This document shows positions 47,063 through 59,215 of a stretch of 64,000 nucleotides of DNA, piece by piece (positions within the stretch are counted from its first letter, which is position 1; each line of letters begins with the position of its first letter). A program made the translations under genes and the position numbers. The notes under the pieces were generated by a model that saw nothing but the letters and a program-made list of their open reading frames with translations, was not told the origin of the DNA and made no database searches. Source of the stretch: Adenanthera pavonina. Its lineage: Eukaryota; Streptophyta; Magnoliopsida; Fabales; Fabaceae. The stretch is taken from contig JAIVEN010000015.1 of the NCBI GenBank assembly GCA_026686845.1, forward strand, positions 3,487,001 through 3,551,000, read 5' to 3'.

Positions 47063-47440
47063 TATCATGCAATGGTTTGCCTTAATGTTATATAATGGTT
47101 TGCCTTTTATACCCTTGAGTCATTTAATGACTACTCTTGAAAATTATAGCTTGAAATCATGGAAAAGAGTGGAATGCTTGTTGTGAACTGCTTTAATTAA
47201 TAAGGGTAAAAATATGATATTTAGATCTTTTTTTAGAAGTTTAAGAATATATCAAATTTTTTAAAAAAATATAAAATGTATTTATTGATATAAATAATTA
47301 TCTTTTTTGTTATATATTTATCTAATTGAGTTATATTCGAGCATTGTTGGGTTCAAATAAGAGTAGTTCTCCCAACGTTATTTGCTTAATGGATGTTGAG
47401 TCTCTTTTTATTTAACCCAACCACCATTGGTAAATGATTA

Positions 47441-48271
47441 CTCTCACCGGTCCTAATTATAGTGTATTTTGCCCTGGTCCTAAACCTCCCTTTATACGGC
47501 CTCTGGTATGATCTGATAGCAGATGGGAATCGAGGGGTTTCAGAACCGGTGGGAACCAATCAAAAATCGGTACAAAACCGATTTGAACCAGTTTGGCCCT
47601 TTTTTTAATTTTTTTAAATATTTTTTAAAAATAAAATAACATTATTTTTAATACTAAGTAGCATTATTTTTAGTATAATTTTTTTTCTTTCTATATTATA
47701 ATATGTTATAAGTATTATTATAATACATAATTATTAATAATGATAAATTTACTTAACAAATAAGATAAAAATATAATATCAATTAACTATTTTGACTTCA
47801 AAATATAATTATAGATGAATATTAACTTGTTTAGATTTTAATATTAGATTGTAAAACTTATTAATAATATTTTTAATTTTCTATATATTATTAAATTTAT
47901 TTTTTATCTTAGAATAAATGTTAATTTTATGATCATGGATAAATATCTTTTATATTTTTTATCTATATTATTAAAAATATATTAATTTATTCACAACCGG
48001 TCCGATCTCAATCCGACCATTGAACCTTGAATTGTTGCTTCATCCGATTCAATAGCCGGTCCGATTTTTAATACCTTGGTATTTATTGTACATTTTAAAA
48101 AAATATCCCTATTTAATGTAATACAAAAATAAAGAGAAATAGATTAAATAAGGATAGTTTTGGAAAAATGTTATAATTTTCAAAAAAATTAAGGTAGTTA
48201 ATTAGTTTTAACTCTCATTCTTAATCCATATGATGTATTTAAAAGGATCTTATATTAAGAATCAGAGGGAG
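47441..48271. mobile_element. Stowaway-like MITE interrupted by a second element
   Basis: The left part (CTCTCACCGGTCC, from 47441) and right part (to 48271, AATCAGAGGGAG then TA) match the two halves of 50259-50522. Between them, 47510-48073 is a CCGGT/ACCGG-rich insert like 56298-56929, flanked by CTCTGGTAT and CCTTGGTAT (7 of 9 matching), consistent with a Mutator-type 9-bp duplication. Confidence 0.5.
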
Positions 48272-49275
48272 TATCTTCTTTCTTGTCCTAAAATATAAGA
48301 ATGTATTTAATGACCTCTTAAATATGCATGAGGTTGTTGGAAAAATCTTACATTTTTTTGTATCTGAGGGAGTATTTATCTTCTTTCTCAGCATAAAATG
48401 CTTTTATTTTTGGAATATTCAATATAAAGTTCTTCAAATGTCTAGTATTGAAAAAGGAAAGAGTTGTAACTTAAATCTCAATTTCTACACCCAGTTAACA
48501 TAATTTTTGAAAATTATTGCAAGCATTTCAATGAATCAACTATTGGTCTCAAAAAAGAAAAGGAACTGAGTCAGTAAATATTTTTGCTATGCTATTGTAT
48601 ATGCTATAGACCGGGGATTTGACTATAATTATTAATTTCTATGCTCCATATATTGACATTAATATTAACAAATGTAATAAGAAATTTTAAGCTTTTCTTT
48701 TTGTAAATCCATACAAATTAAAATGAATCAAAATAAAAATCAACTTAAATTTTTTTGTTCTTTCTCATTGGGTCAATATGAATAATTTTCTTTTAACTTT
48801 AATATTATAAAAAAATTACATATAATTGTTGAAAAATTGTTATTACTTTCTTTAAAGAAATAATATTAATATATTATCTATAAAAAGAATTGTTTATGGG
48901 ATTATAATTGAGATCATTCTTATTTTATATGTCTTGTGGACAGTTCTAAATTTAAATAGTATAAAGGCCATACCATGAATCTCCCTTTGGTCAGGAAAAG
49001 AAAAAGAGCTTATTTTTACTCAATTTCAATTGCAAACAACTTATTATGATTAATGGGATTTAAGCTATATTATTCTTAAATCATGAATTTATATTTTAGA
49101 TTCTACACAATTCATCAAATTATATAAATAAACATTATTTAATATTATCAGTTTTAAGTAATTTTAACATTTTGTCCTTAATGAGAAAATTTTGATAACA
49201 TTAAATTTATTACAGTTAATTGACGTGTTACAAGTACTCAATATTTTCCTTTTGTTATTCTAAGCCAATGAATAA
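48272..49275. other. Intergenic with an orphan RLK 3' flank
   Basis: About 48530-48830 matches the 3' flanks of the RLKs (AATCAACTATTGGTC, TTGACTATAATT, ACAAATGTAATAAG, TTGGGTCAATAT) although no RLK exon precedes it. The remainder is AT-rich. Confidence 0.5.
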
Positions 49276-49651
49276 GGGCTTGTTTGACAGTGTTTCTGTT
49301 TTCTGTTCTCAAAAATAGTTTTGTAAAACTGTTTTCAAAAATAAATTTTGAAAACAAGAAAACAAAAAAATCTGTTTGAATAATTGTTTTCAAAATCATA
49401 ATTAGTGAGTAATAAATGAGTTATTCAAAATTTATAACTTTATCATTAATGAGGTGGATGTTTATCATATTTCCTTTTATTTTCCAGAACAAAAACTACA
49501 AAACACCTAAAAGGTGTTTTAAGTTTTCTGTTCTTTTATTTTTCTGTTTTCCATAACAGTTTATAAAAAACAAATTTACCAAACAAGTTTTCTGAGTTTT
49601 CTGTTTCCAAAAACAGAAAAACTGTTTTCAAAAACAAAATTAAATAGGACC
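49276..49651. mobile_element. Tourist-like MITE (copy 2 of family)
   Basis: GGGCTTGTTTGACAG..AAATAGGACC flanked by TAA on both sides (49273-49275 and 49652-49654), 376 bp. It is the reverse complement of 2406-2780 over most of its length. Confidence 0.7.
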
Positions 49652-49789
49652 TAAGTGTCAGGTCATTGATGTGTTACAAGTGGGCTCAGGGTGTCTACGC
49701 TGCCCTCCTGCCACCCTTTCTTTTTATTCGGTTTTTCTTAAGATTTAAGTTTAGAGATAAAAAAATAATTTTTTTAGAGTCATGCGGTC

Positions 49790-50198
49790 GTGTTTTATGG
49801 TTTTTACTCTCCTAACATTATAAAGTAGAAATTAGGAATATTGTTTTATGTTTTATTATTCTTAAAATAATTTTTTAGAATTATTTTCTAGAATAAGTTT
49901 TAGGAATAAGAAAATAAAATAAATATATTTAAATAATTGTTACCAAAATTATAACTAGTAAGTATTAAATGAGTGATTCAAAATTTATAATTTTACAATT
50001 AATGAGGTGAGTATTTTTCACCTTTTCTTATATTTTTAAAAATAAAAACTGTAGAACACCTTAAAGATGTTCTAAGTTTTTTGTTCTTTTATTTTTCTGT
50101 TTTTCAGAACATTTGATAAAAAACAGGTTTATCAAACAAATTTTTTTATATTCTTAAAAACAAAAAAGTATTATGAAAGTATGAATCAAACAGGCTCT
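49790..50198. mobile_element. Tourist-like MITE (copy 3, decayed)
   Basis: The interior matches copy 2 (TTATAATTTTACAATTAATG, AACACCTTAAAGATGTTC). The right end ATGAATCAAACAGGCTC mirrors the left end of copy 1. The left end is unclear. Confidence 0.5.
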
Positions 50199-50258
50199 AG
50201 AACTCTCTTATCTTACTACAATCATACATTGTTTCAATAACAGAGAGAAAAAAAGATA

Positions 50259-50522
50259 CTCTCTCCGATCTTATATATAGGATCTTTTGTCTTGATGATG
50301 AATATAAGACCCTTTACAATATACGATGTGATATTTATTATATATTTCCAAAAAATGTCCCTATTTAATGTATTCAAAGAAAAAGAGAGAGAGATTAAAT
50401 AAGGATAGTTTAGAAAATATATTAAAATTTTTGGAGAAATCGAGGTAGTTAATTAATTTTAACTTCCTTTCTTAATTCGCGTGATTTGGTTAAAATTGTA
50501 TTATATTAAGGACTAGAGGGAA
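50259..50522. mobile_element. Stowaway-like MITE
   Basis: CTCTCTCCGATCTTATATAT..AAGGACTAGAGGGAA bounded by TA, 264 bp. Confidence 0.65.
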
Positions 50523-51039
50523 TATTAAGAGAATAAAAAATACACAAATACATAACTACATAATTCTAATATACACATTTTTCTATCTATAATATCTAAT
50601 TTCAAAAAATAAAAATTGAGTTACCACGGCAGCACTGTACCAGCATGGGGTCACGCACGAGAGGCCCGAATTATTCAATATTTTCCACAACGACGCGACA
50701 TTGTGTAGACGAGAAACAGACGACGACTTTGAAAAGTAAGCAACGACTATGCAAAGACGAGGAGCTGAATTATTAATTCTTATCAATACATCAACTTAGA
50801 AAAAAGATAATAATAATAAAACAAACCTAAATATTTTAAACTGTTATTTTCTATATAGAGCACTTAAAACATGTGTCCAGTCAGGTCTTCCTTTTTAGTG
50901 TAGACTTTACTCCATGGATGTTGTCGCTTTCAGTAACGTAGATAAGAATTCACGGCCAAAATATTCATTAGCTGCTTAGGTTTGCAAAATTTTGTCCTTA
51001 ATTATTTTTTTCTTGTGCCTTTTTTTTCGGTGTATGTTT
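50523..51039. other. Intergenic with the GACGCGACA motif
   Basis: ACAACGACGCGACATT at 50687-50702 is followed by GACGACGACTTTGAAAAGTA, the RLK-upstream motif, here without an RLK. It then passes into module S. Confidence 0.45.
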
Positions 51040-51584
51040 TCTGAAAATTGATCTAGTGCTCAGGAAATAATAGAAGGAAGAAGAAATATATAGATATTTT
51101 TTCAATTAAATTTCACAAAAGAAAAAAATACACAAATAATTAACCAAAAAGTTAAATGATTTTTTTTATGCATGAACAATATACCTTATCATTATTCATT
51201 TAAACTAATATATGATTAAATCATAAGAAATCTCATTTAATCGTAATTAATATCTAAGTTGTTGATTAATATTATATTCTTCATTAGTTAGAGGGGACGT
51301 GGGTGGTTAAGCATATCATGTCATTGCAGTGCAAAATATCAATGAGTTCCAACTGTATATGCAGCTTAATTAATTTGTTCAGTCAGGTCTTCCTTTTCTC
51401 CATGGACGTCGAATATCTCAACTCGCGTTTTAGTGAAGACTTTTCTTACAAAATGCATCTGAATTAATATATATAAACATGGACAAGATTGATTTTGTGG
51501 AATTTAAGGTGGATGTCCATATAAACATGCACATATGATGTAAGATTGTGTTATGTCATAACTACTACAGGAACTTCAGAATTA

Positions 51585-51858
51585 ATGGATAGCAGATCTC
51601 GTGGTCTTCAGTTGTTGATTTCACTTCTCTTATGCTAAAATGTCACTCATCTTCCTCAGATGAACTTATTAAGGTCAAACACAACACATAGTTTTTCTTG
51701 GTTTTTGAATTCTCATGAGTTTCAGTTCTGGGTAATTAATTATATATATATATATGTCTTCTGAATACAGACTTAATTATCTACACCGGTAGCAGCAGGA
51801 CTGATGAAGCTTCTGCATTGTCACAGTACACAAGCTTGCTGCAAAAAGTCGTTGACAG
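51585..51858 (+). pseudogene. Subtilase 5' end, duplicate A (exons 1-2)
   Basis: Exon 1 at 51585-51673 starts ATGGATAGCAGATC but has lost about 10 nt in the signal-peptide core, giving TAA after 17 codons. Exon 2 at 51771-51858 lacks one base in the ACTTACATT start (ACTTAATT), a frameshift. Splice sites at both exons remain. Module M follows instead of exon 3. Confidence 0.8.
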
Positions 51859-53516
51859 GTAACATCAATCCCACGGTAAAACTGGATATTTCTAGATCAA
51901 TCACGAGGACGAGTTTATCTTAAGAGCTTCAACTTTTAAATGAACGCACATAAATAATTTTATTATCGTTTTCAACACTTGTCTTCACACTAAGGATAAG
52001 TTCAACCTAGAAGTAAGGGTGTTCATAAATAATATTATTTTTTACCTATTTGTAATTTATGAAAAATGTTAGGATATCCATATATGTGTGGAAAATCAGT
52101 CCCCGTTTGTCATAGTCCATATATAAGGTCATTTCATTTGAGTCCACCAATTAGATGATAAGCTTCTACAGTGACTACACTCTGAAGCATGAAGACAGTT
52201 CATAAATTGAATAGTCAAATTGCCACACGTTTAGACAAAGTGAATGATAAAATTGAAGAAGAAAAGAAGTAAGACAACGAAATAATTCAAGAAGGTTGGT
52301 TTAGCCAATAAAAATACAATCTATACTCAAAAAGTGTGTGATCAGTTTGAAACTCAATTGTTGATATGAGAATTTTATTCATAAGTAATTTGCATATATA
52401 TTAATTTGTAAATATTTTTTTATAAGCTGTGAGACCAACTATAATTCTTGGGTGTCTTCAAAACATAACTCACCTAAATTTTCCTTAATAAGAAAAAGTA
52501 AAAAGAAAGCTAATGATACATTGTGAACGTGAAGTCTATTTCTTTATTTATAATTATTATTTTGTTTTTATTCACCTCTTCTCATAGTTACTGTACATAA
52601 TTACCTTTAATAACTACATAATATCGTGGTTGATATACAACTAGACTAGAAATAAAGCCAAGGGAAATTTGGAATTTGAAAAGTATGCATTGCTACATAC
52701 TGTCAGGTCCCTTCCGTGGGATTGTAAATTTTTTACGACGTAAGTTGCATGGCCCAGCACTGCGGACCCAAAATGAATAAGGACGTAGATGTGGACCTAT
52801 TGTCTCTTTGGATGCAAAGATTAAGCACTTATGAAGGAAAAAGGTAATTATACTGACCAGTTTTTAAATTTGCCTGGAAAAAAAATAATTATTTATAATT
52901 ATTTAAGTAATTATTTCTATAAGTTACTTTTTTCTATTTATAATAATTATTTATTCTATGATAATCTTTTATTTCACTTTTTCTTCTTATTATCTACTAA
53001 ATAATCATTCAAACTCTCAAAATTCAAAATTCAAACACATTTTATTTCTCAAAATCACTTATGAAATAAAAAAATCTAAACACAAATTATTTTTATTATA
53101 ACACCCAACTCCAACACACTTCCAATCTTAACCAATTGCTTCAAAAACTACCAAACTAAATCAAACCACCCCAACCACAAACTCTAAGAACACCAAAATC
53201 TCGAAAAACACTCAAAAGTTATCAAAATTGGGTTGGGGTCGTGTCCTATTACAGTATCATCACGGCTTGGAAGCTCTCAGATTCCAATTTCTAGAAACAT
53301 AGGATACTGGCACCACAACGTCCATATTAGATTTCACATTAGCAAAATATTGATTTTCTGGGTAACCTTTCACCGCGCACAACTTTGAAATTTGAGAAGT
53401 ATGCAATGATCCGTACAGTCAGGTCACTTCTCGTGGGATTGTGAATTTTTTACGACATAAGTTGCATGCCTCAGCACTGTGGACCCAACATGAATAAGGA
53501 CGTATATGTGGACTTA

Positions 53517-53846
53517 TATAGCGTGTTTGGATTCATAGTTTAAGCACTTTAAGTGATTATATTGATCAGTTCCCAAACGCACCCCAAAAAAAATAATAAT
53601 TTATGGTCATTTAAGTTATTATTTCCATAAGCTACTTTTTTCTTCTTATGATAATTATTTATTTTTCCATAATCACTTATTTCACTTTTCCTTCTTATCA
53701 TTCACTCAATGATCATTAAACTCCCAAAATCTAAACATATTTCTTTTCTTAAAATCACTTATGAGATAAAAAATCTAAACACAAATAACTTTTGATATAA
53801 TCACTTATTATTATAATTAATTATAGATAAGTTAATCCAAACACAC
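53517..53846. mobile_element. MITE with GTGTTTGGATT ends
   Basis: TATAGCGTGTTTGGATTC..AATCCAAACACAC flanked by ACTTA on both sides. Copies 1 and 4 of module M have a single ACTTA (GTGGACTTA), so this is a filled site. The interior is rich in AATCACTTAT. Relatives start at about 52797 (truncated) and lie at 59600-59938. Confidence 0.7.
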
Positions 53847-53950
53847 ACTTAGATATTGAATAATGCAACAAAATATTAAAGTATTTAGATAGAATTATCT
53901 TTCAATTTTCAACACAAATTAATGCATGATACTAAAACTCATCCTTTTTA

Positions 53951-54237
53951 GGGAAAATTTGGAAAAAAGACTGAAAAATCAAAACATTTGAAAAATGATA
54001 CTAATGTTCATCTTGTTTTTCTAAGTTAGAATAGAATTTTTTCAGGTAAAAATAGAAAATTTCTAAGTCAGAATAGAATTTTTTAGTACCAAGTGAGAAT
54101 AAAAAAAATTCTCTCTTCTCACTTGAAAATTTTTTATTTTCATTTGGAAAAATTTTATCCTGACCTAGAAATAAGATGGATTTTGATCTCATTTTCGAAA
54201 TATTTTGATTTTTTTGGTAGTAGGAACCAATTCTCCC
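53951..54237. mobile_element. Small inverted-repeat element in module M copy 3
   Basis: GGGAAAATTT..CCAATTCTCCC, about 287 bp, with TTTCTAAGTCAGAATAG and CTATTTT-type internal complementarity. It is shared with 57800-58086 and absent from module M copy 1 near 29395, so it entered before copies 3 and 4 separated. Confidence 0.5.
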
Positions 54238-55249
54238 TTTTTTTCTTAAATTTTCTCAGTAACTGCACAATGACGGATTGATGTTTGATTTCTCATCTAG
54301 GAACTCACTTTTCTTTTCTGGTTATGATAATTATTTTTTTAAAATTATAATTAAATAGCATTCTTATTATATTTGCTTACATTAAATATACTATGTATTT
54401 CATTTTATGTGTATCAAACGCGTCATAAGAAATATATATAAACCCAACAACCTAGATATCGAGACCCTTTTTTATTTCATATAAAAGGCGACAACACCGT
54501 GAAGACAAAGTAATTGAACAGTCGTATATTGTCATATTCTATGAATCTATAGGGATAAAATAGTGTGAATGTTTATGAAGTCTACTTTTTATTTAATCTC
54601 AACTCAACACGCTTTTTAGTGTAGACTTTTCTTACGAAATGCATCTGAATTAGATCCAAGAATATATACATGGACAAGATATCTTATGGAATAATTTAAC
54701 ATGCATGCATGGACGTCTATTAAATTGATCTAGTGCTTTGGAAATAATAGAAGGAAGATGAAATATATAGATAATTTTTCAATTAAATTTCACAAAAGAA
54801 AAAAAAATACACAAATAATTAACCAAAAAGTTAAATGATTTTTTTTTATGCATGAACAATATACCTGATAATTATTCATTTAAACTAATGGTATATGATT
54901 AAATCATAAGAAATCTCATTTAATCGTAATATCTAAGTTATTGATTAATGTTATATTCTTCATTAGTTACAGGGGACGTGGGAGGTTAAACATATCATGT
55001 CATTGCAGTTCAAAATATCAGTGAGTTCCAACCGTATATGCAGCTTAATTAATTTGTTCAGTCAGGTCTTCCTTCCTCCATGGACGTCGAACTCATTTCA
55101 CCATCTTATCTCTTACAAAATGCATCTGAATTAATATATAAACATGGACAAGATTGATTTTGTGGAATTTAAGGTGGATGTCCATATAAACATACACACA
55201 TGATGTAAGATTGTGTTATATATGTCATAACTACTACAGGAACTTCAGA

Positions 55250-55501
55250 ACGGATAGCAGATCTTCTGGTCCTCTGTTGTTGATTTCACTTCTTACCTTT
55301 GCTTCTCTTCTGCTAGAATCTCACTCATCTTCCTCAGATGAACTTATTAAGGTCAACACAACACCTAGATCTCTCTGTAATTAATTAATTATGTCTCCTG
55401 AATGCATTGCAGACTTACATTGTCTACACCGGTAGCAGCAAGACTGATGAAGTTTCTGCATTGTCACAGTACACAAGCTTGCTGCAAAAAGTCGCTGACA
55501 G
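55250..55501 (+). pseudogene. Subtilase 5' end, duplicate B (exons 1-2)
   Basis: Exon 1 at 55250-55351 keeps the signal-peptide frame (LLLISLLTFASLLLESHSSS) but the start codon is ACG, not ATG. Exon 2 at 55413-55501 is intact (TYIVYTGSSKTDEVSALSQY). Module M follows. The lesion differs from duplicate A, so the two decayed separately. Confidence 0.8.
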
Positions 55502-56297
55502 GTAACATCAATCCCACGGTAAAACTGGATATTTCTAGATCACAAGGACGAGTTTATCTTAAGAGCTTTAACTTTTAAATGAACGTACATAAATAATTTT
55601 ATTATCGTTTTCAACACTTGTCATCGAACTAAGGATAAGTTCAACCTAGAAGTAAGGGTGTTCATAAATAATATTATTTTTTACCAATTTATAACTTATG
55701 AAATATGTTACGATATCCTTATATGTGCGGAAAATCAGTCCCCGTTTGTCATAGTCCATATATAAGGCCATTTCATTTGAGTCCACCAATTAGATGATAA
55801 GCTTCTACAGTGTCTACACTCTGAAGTATGAAGACAGTTCATAAATTGAATAGTCGAAAAATATATAAATTGAATAGTCAAATTGCCAAACGTTCAGGCA
55901 AAGTGAATGATACAATTGAAGAAGAAAAGAAGAAAGACAATGAACTAATTCAAGGTTAGTTTAGCCAACAAAAATACAATCTATACTCGAAAAGTTTGTG
56001 ATCAGTTTAAATCTTAGTTGTTGATATGAGAATTTTATTAACGAGTAATTTGTATATATATTACTAGTACTTTGTAAGCATATTTTTTTATGACATGTGA
56101 AGCCTACTATAATTCTCGAGTGTTTTAAAGACATAACTCACCTAATTTTTTTTTAATAAGAAAATGTAAAAATAAAGAAAAAAGAAAGCAAATAATACAT
56201 AAGAATATGACTATGTATGTGAAGTCTATTTCTTTATTTATAATTAGTATTTTTTTTATTAATCTCTTCTCATAATCACTATATAATGACTTTTAAT

Positions 56298-56929
56298 CAA
56301 TGATGTCAGAATCGGACCGGACCGGCCGGTTCGACCGGTCGAATTGGGAACCGGTGCCTGGTCCGGTCCAGTTAAGGTCGAGGGCTGGGAGAATTTAGAA
56401 CCAGTCAATAACCAGTGAAACCAACCATAAATCGGTAGGACTGGTCTTGAACTGGTCCCACACTATTTTTTTTTAATTTTTTTAAAATACTTTTTTAGTT
56501 TTTAAGTTAAAATGACATCATTTTTAGCACAAAATATTTTTATATATTATAATATTATATAAGTATTATTATGACATATAATTATCCAAAATTGTATATT
56601 TACTTAATAAATAATATAATAATAGATTATTAATTTATTATTTTGAGTTCAAAATATGATTATGGATCAATATTAACTTATTTATACCTAAATATTAAAT
56701 TATAAAACTTATTAATAATTTGTTTGTGATGAATAATAGATCAATAATTCAATATTATTTAGTATGAAATCTTAATTAAGTCATAAAATTTGTTTAAACT
56801 TATATTATTTATTTTAAATATATTATTTTAATTACTATCGATCCGACCCCAGTCCAATCTTGGTTGGACCATTAAACCTTGAACCAGTACCTTATCCAGT
56901 TCAATGCCTAGTCCGATTCTGACAACATT
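56298..56929. mobile_element. Mutator-like MITE, CCGGACCGG family
   Basis: Identical 9-bp duplication ACTTTTAAT at 56289-56297 and 56930-56938. Module M copies 1 and 3 have a single, uninterrupted site (TTACTTTTAATAACTAC near 29100). Ends are AATGATGTCAGAATCGGAC and, inverted, AATGTTGTCAGAATCGGAC. 632 bp, non-coding. Confidence 0.88.
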
Positions 56930-57052
56930 ACTTTTAATAACTACAAGTATCTTGGTTGATATACAACTAGATTAGGAATAAAGCTAAGGGAAATTTGGAA
57001 TTTGAAAAGTATGCAATGCTCCATTGTCAGGTTCCATCTCGTGGGATTGTAA

Positions 57053-57618
57053 GGGTCCATTTGGTTTTCAGTTAGTGAAGAATATTTTTGATAGAATTGA
57101 TTTTGTAACATGGTTATGGTAAAAATTGGTGTTGTACTAATGTGTTTATATTTGGATGATTTATTTGAAAATTGGTTTTGACAAAACTCATAATTTTCCT
57201 CTAAATTGAGTTTAAACTCTATCTCATGGTTAATTTAATTTATTTGGACTAAAATTTAACCTACATTTATTTAATTGAGAACATAATATATCTGATATAA
57301 CATTTTCTTGCAGGTCATGATCTATAAAAATTAAAATTTTGAAGGGAAATTTTGGTTAATAGATAGGAAAAATTTTATGGAAATTTTATTTTCCTAATTT
57401 TTTTATTTTTTCTCATTTTTATTGGTATATTTTTATCTTACTTTAAAATAAATACAGATAGGAAGGGAGAAGGAGAATGGAAACCAACTTGATAAGCTCC
57501 TTTGCGCAAAAAATAATTCTGCAACGGAAACAAAAAAAACCCTTCAAACATACCTAAATTTTATCAAACCTTAGTTTTAACCTCAAACCAAGATTTGTAA
57601 CTTGTTCCAAACATAGCC
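57053..57618. mobile_element. Tourist/Harbinger-like MITE
   Basis: GGGTCCATTTGGTTTTC..GTTCCAAACATAGCC flanked by TAA (57050-57052 and 57619-57621). Other module M copies read straight through as GGGATTGTAAATT. 566 bp, imperfect terminal repeats. Confidence 0.75.
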
Positions 57619-58572
57619 TAAATTTTTTACGACGCAAGTTGCATGCCCCGGCACTGCATGTGGACCCAAGATGAATAAGGACGTAGAGGTGGACTTAGAT
57701 ATTGAATAACGCAACAAAATCTTAAAGTGTTTAGATAGAATTATCTTTCAAACTTTTCAACCCAAATTAATGCATGATCCTAAAACCCACCTTTTTTTAG
57801 GGAAAATTAGAAAGAAAAAAAAAGAACGTAAAATAAAAAAATAGAAAATGAGACTAAAGTTCATCTTGTTTCAATTTAGAATAGAATTTCTCCAAGTCAA
57901 AATAGAAAATTTTCAAATTAGAATAGAATTTTTTTTGTACAAAATGAGAATAAAAAATTTTTCTCCTCTCACTTGAAAACTTTTTATTTTCACTTGTAAA
58001 AATTTTATCCTAACTTAGAAATAAGGTGAATTTTGATCTCATTTTCAAAGTATTTTGATTTTTTGGTAGTAAAACTCAATTCTCCCTTTTTCTAAAAAAA
58101 AATTCTCATTAACTGCACAATGACGAATTGATGTTTGATTTCTTATCTAGGAACTCAGTTTTCTTTTCTGGTTATGATAATTATTTTTTTAAAATTATAA
58201 TTAATGATCATTCTTATTATATTTGCCTACATTAAATATACTATGTATTTCATTTTATGTGTATCAAACGCGTCATAAGAAATATATATAAACCCAACAA
58301 CCTAGATATCGAGACCGCCTTTTATTTCATATAAAAGGCGACAAAACCGTGAAGACAAGGTAATTGAACAGTCGTATATTGTCATGTTCTATGAATCTAT
58401 AGGGATAAAATAGTGTGAATGTTTATGAAGTCTACTTTTTATTTAATCTTAACTCAACACGCTTTTTAGTGTAGAGTACTTTTCTTACGAAATGCATCTG
58501 AATTAGATCCAAGAATATATATATATGGACAAGATATTTTATGGAATAATATAACATGCATGCATGGACGTC

Positions 58573-58580
58573 TATATAAA
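58573..58580 (+). promoter_or_regulatory. TATA box of the subtilase
   Basis: TATATAAA, 49 bp before the ATG at 58629. It follows a block conserved with the upstream regions of duplicates A and B. Confidence 0.55.
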
Positions 58581-59192
58581 CACACAGGCTGTAAGATTGT
58601 TATGTCATAACTACTACACAAACTCAGAATGGATAACAGATCTTCTGGTCCTTTGTTGTTGATTTCTCTCCTTATCTTTGCTTCTCTTCTGCTCAAATGT
58701 CACTCATCTTCCTCAGATGAACTAAAGGTCAACATAACACATAGATCTCTCCGTTTTTCTTGGTTTTTGAACTCCCATGAGTTTCAGTTGCGGGTAATTG
58801 ATTATATTATATGTCTTCTGAATGCATTGCAGACTTACATTGTCTACATCGGTCGAAGCAGGACTGATGAAGCTTCTGCATTGTCAATGTACACAAGCTT
58901 GCTGCAAAAAGTCGCTGACAGGTAACATCAATCCCATGGTAAAACTGGATATTTTCTAGGTTACAAGGACGAGTATTTATCTTAAAAGCTTCAACTTCTA
59001 AACAAATATCATTTCAATTTCTACCTCAAATTTGTTGGTATTTTTTTATTAGCCGCCAACTAAGCGCATCGCCATAGCCCTATTTCTAGTGTAGAGCAAA
59101 TGGAACCAACATGAACGGACGAAAACCAATGAATATTTAAGGTGTGGTTTGGTTCATGTTCAGCTTGGAGTATTGGGACCTAAAACAAATAT

Positions 59193-59215
59193 GATATATA
59201 TATATATATATATAT
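59193..59215. repeat. (TA)n microsatellite in subtilase intron 2
   Basis: Uninterrupted TA dinucleotides within the 1.5-kb second intron. Confidence 0.85.

Larger units (their letters stand above)
52025..54560. repeat. Module M, copy 3
   Basis: Same landmarks as copy 1, but lengthened by an internal duplication (about 52666-52800 repeats at 53385-53530), by MITEs and by an insertion at 53951-54237. It ends with the mutated hairpin at 54466-54490. Confidence 0.75.
55660..58440. repeat. Module M, copy 4
   Basis: Landmarks as copy 1, with two clean private insertions (56298-56929 and 57053-57618) and the shared one at 57800-58086. The perfect hairpin is at 58316-58340. Confidence 0.78.

Noticed and set aside
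54001..54281. ORFs on both strands around 54001-54281
   Set aside because: They arise from the imperfect palindrome of the small inserted element at 53951-54237.
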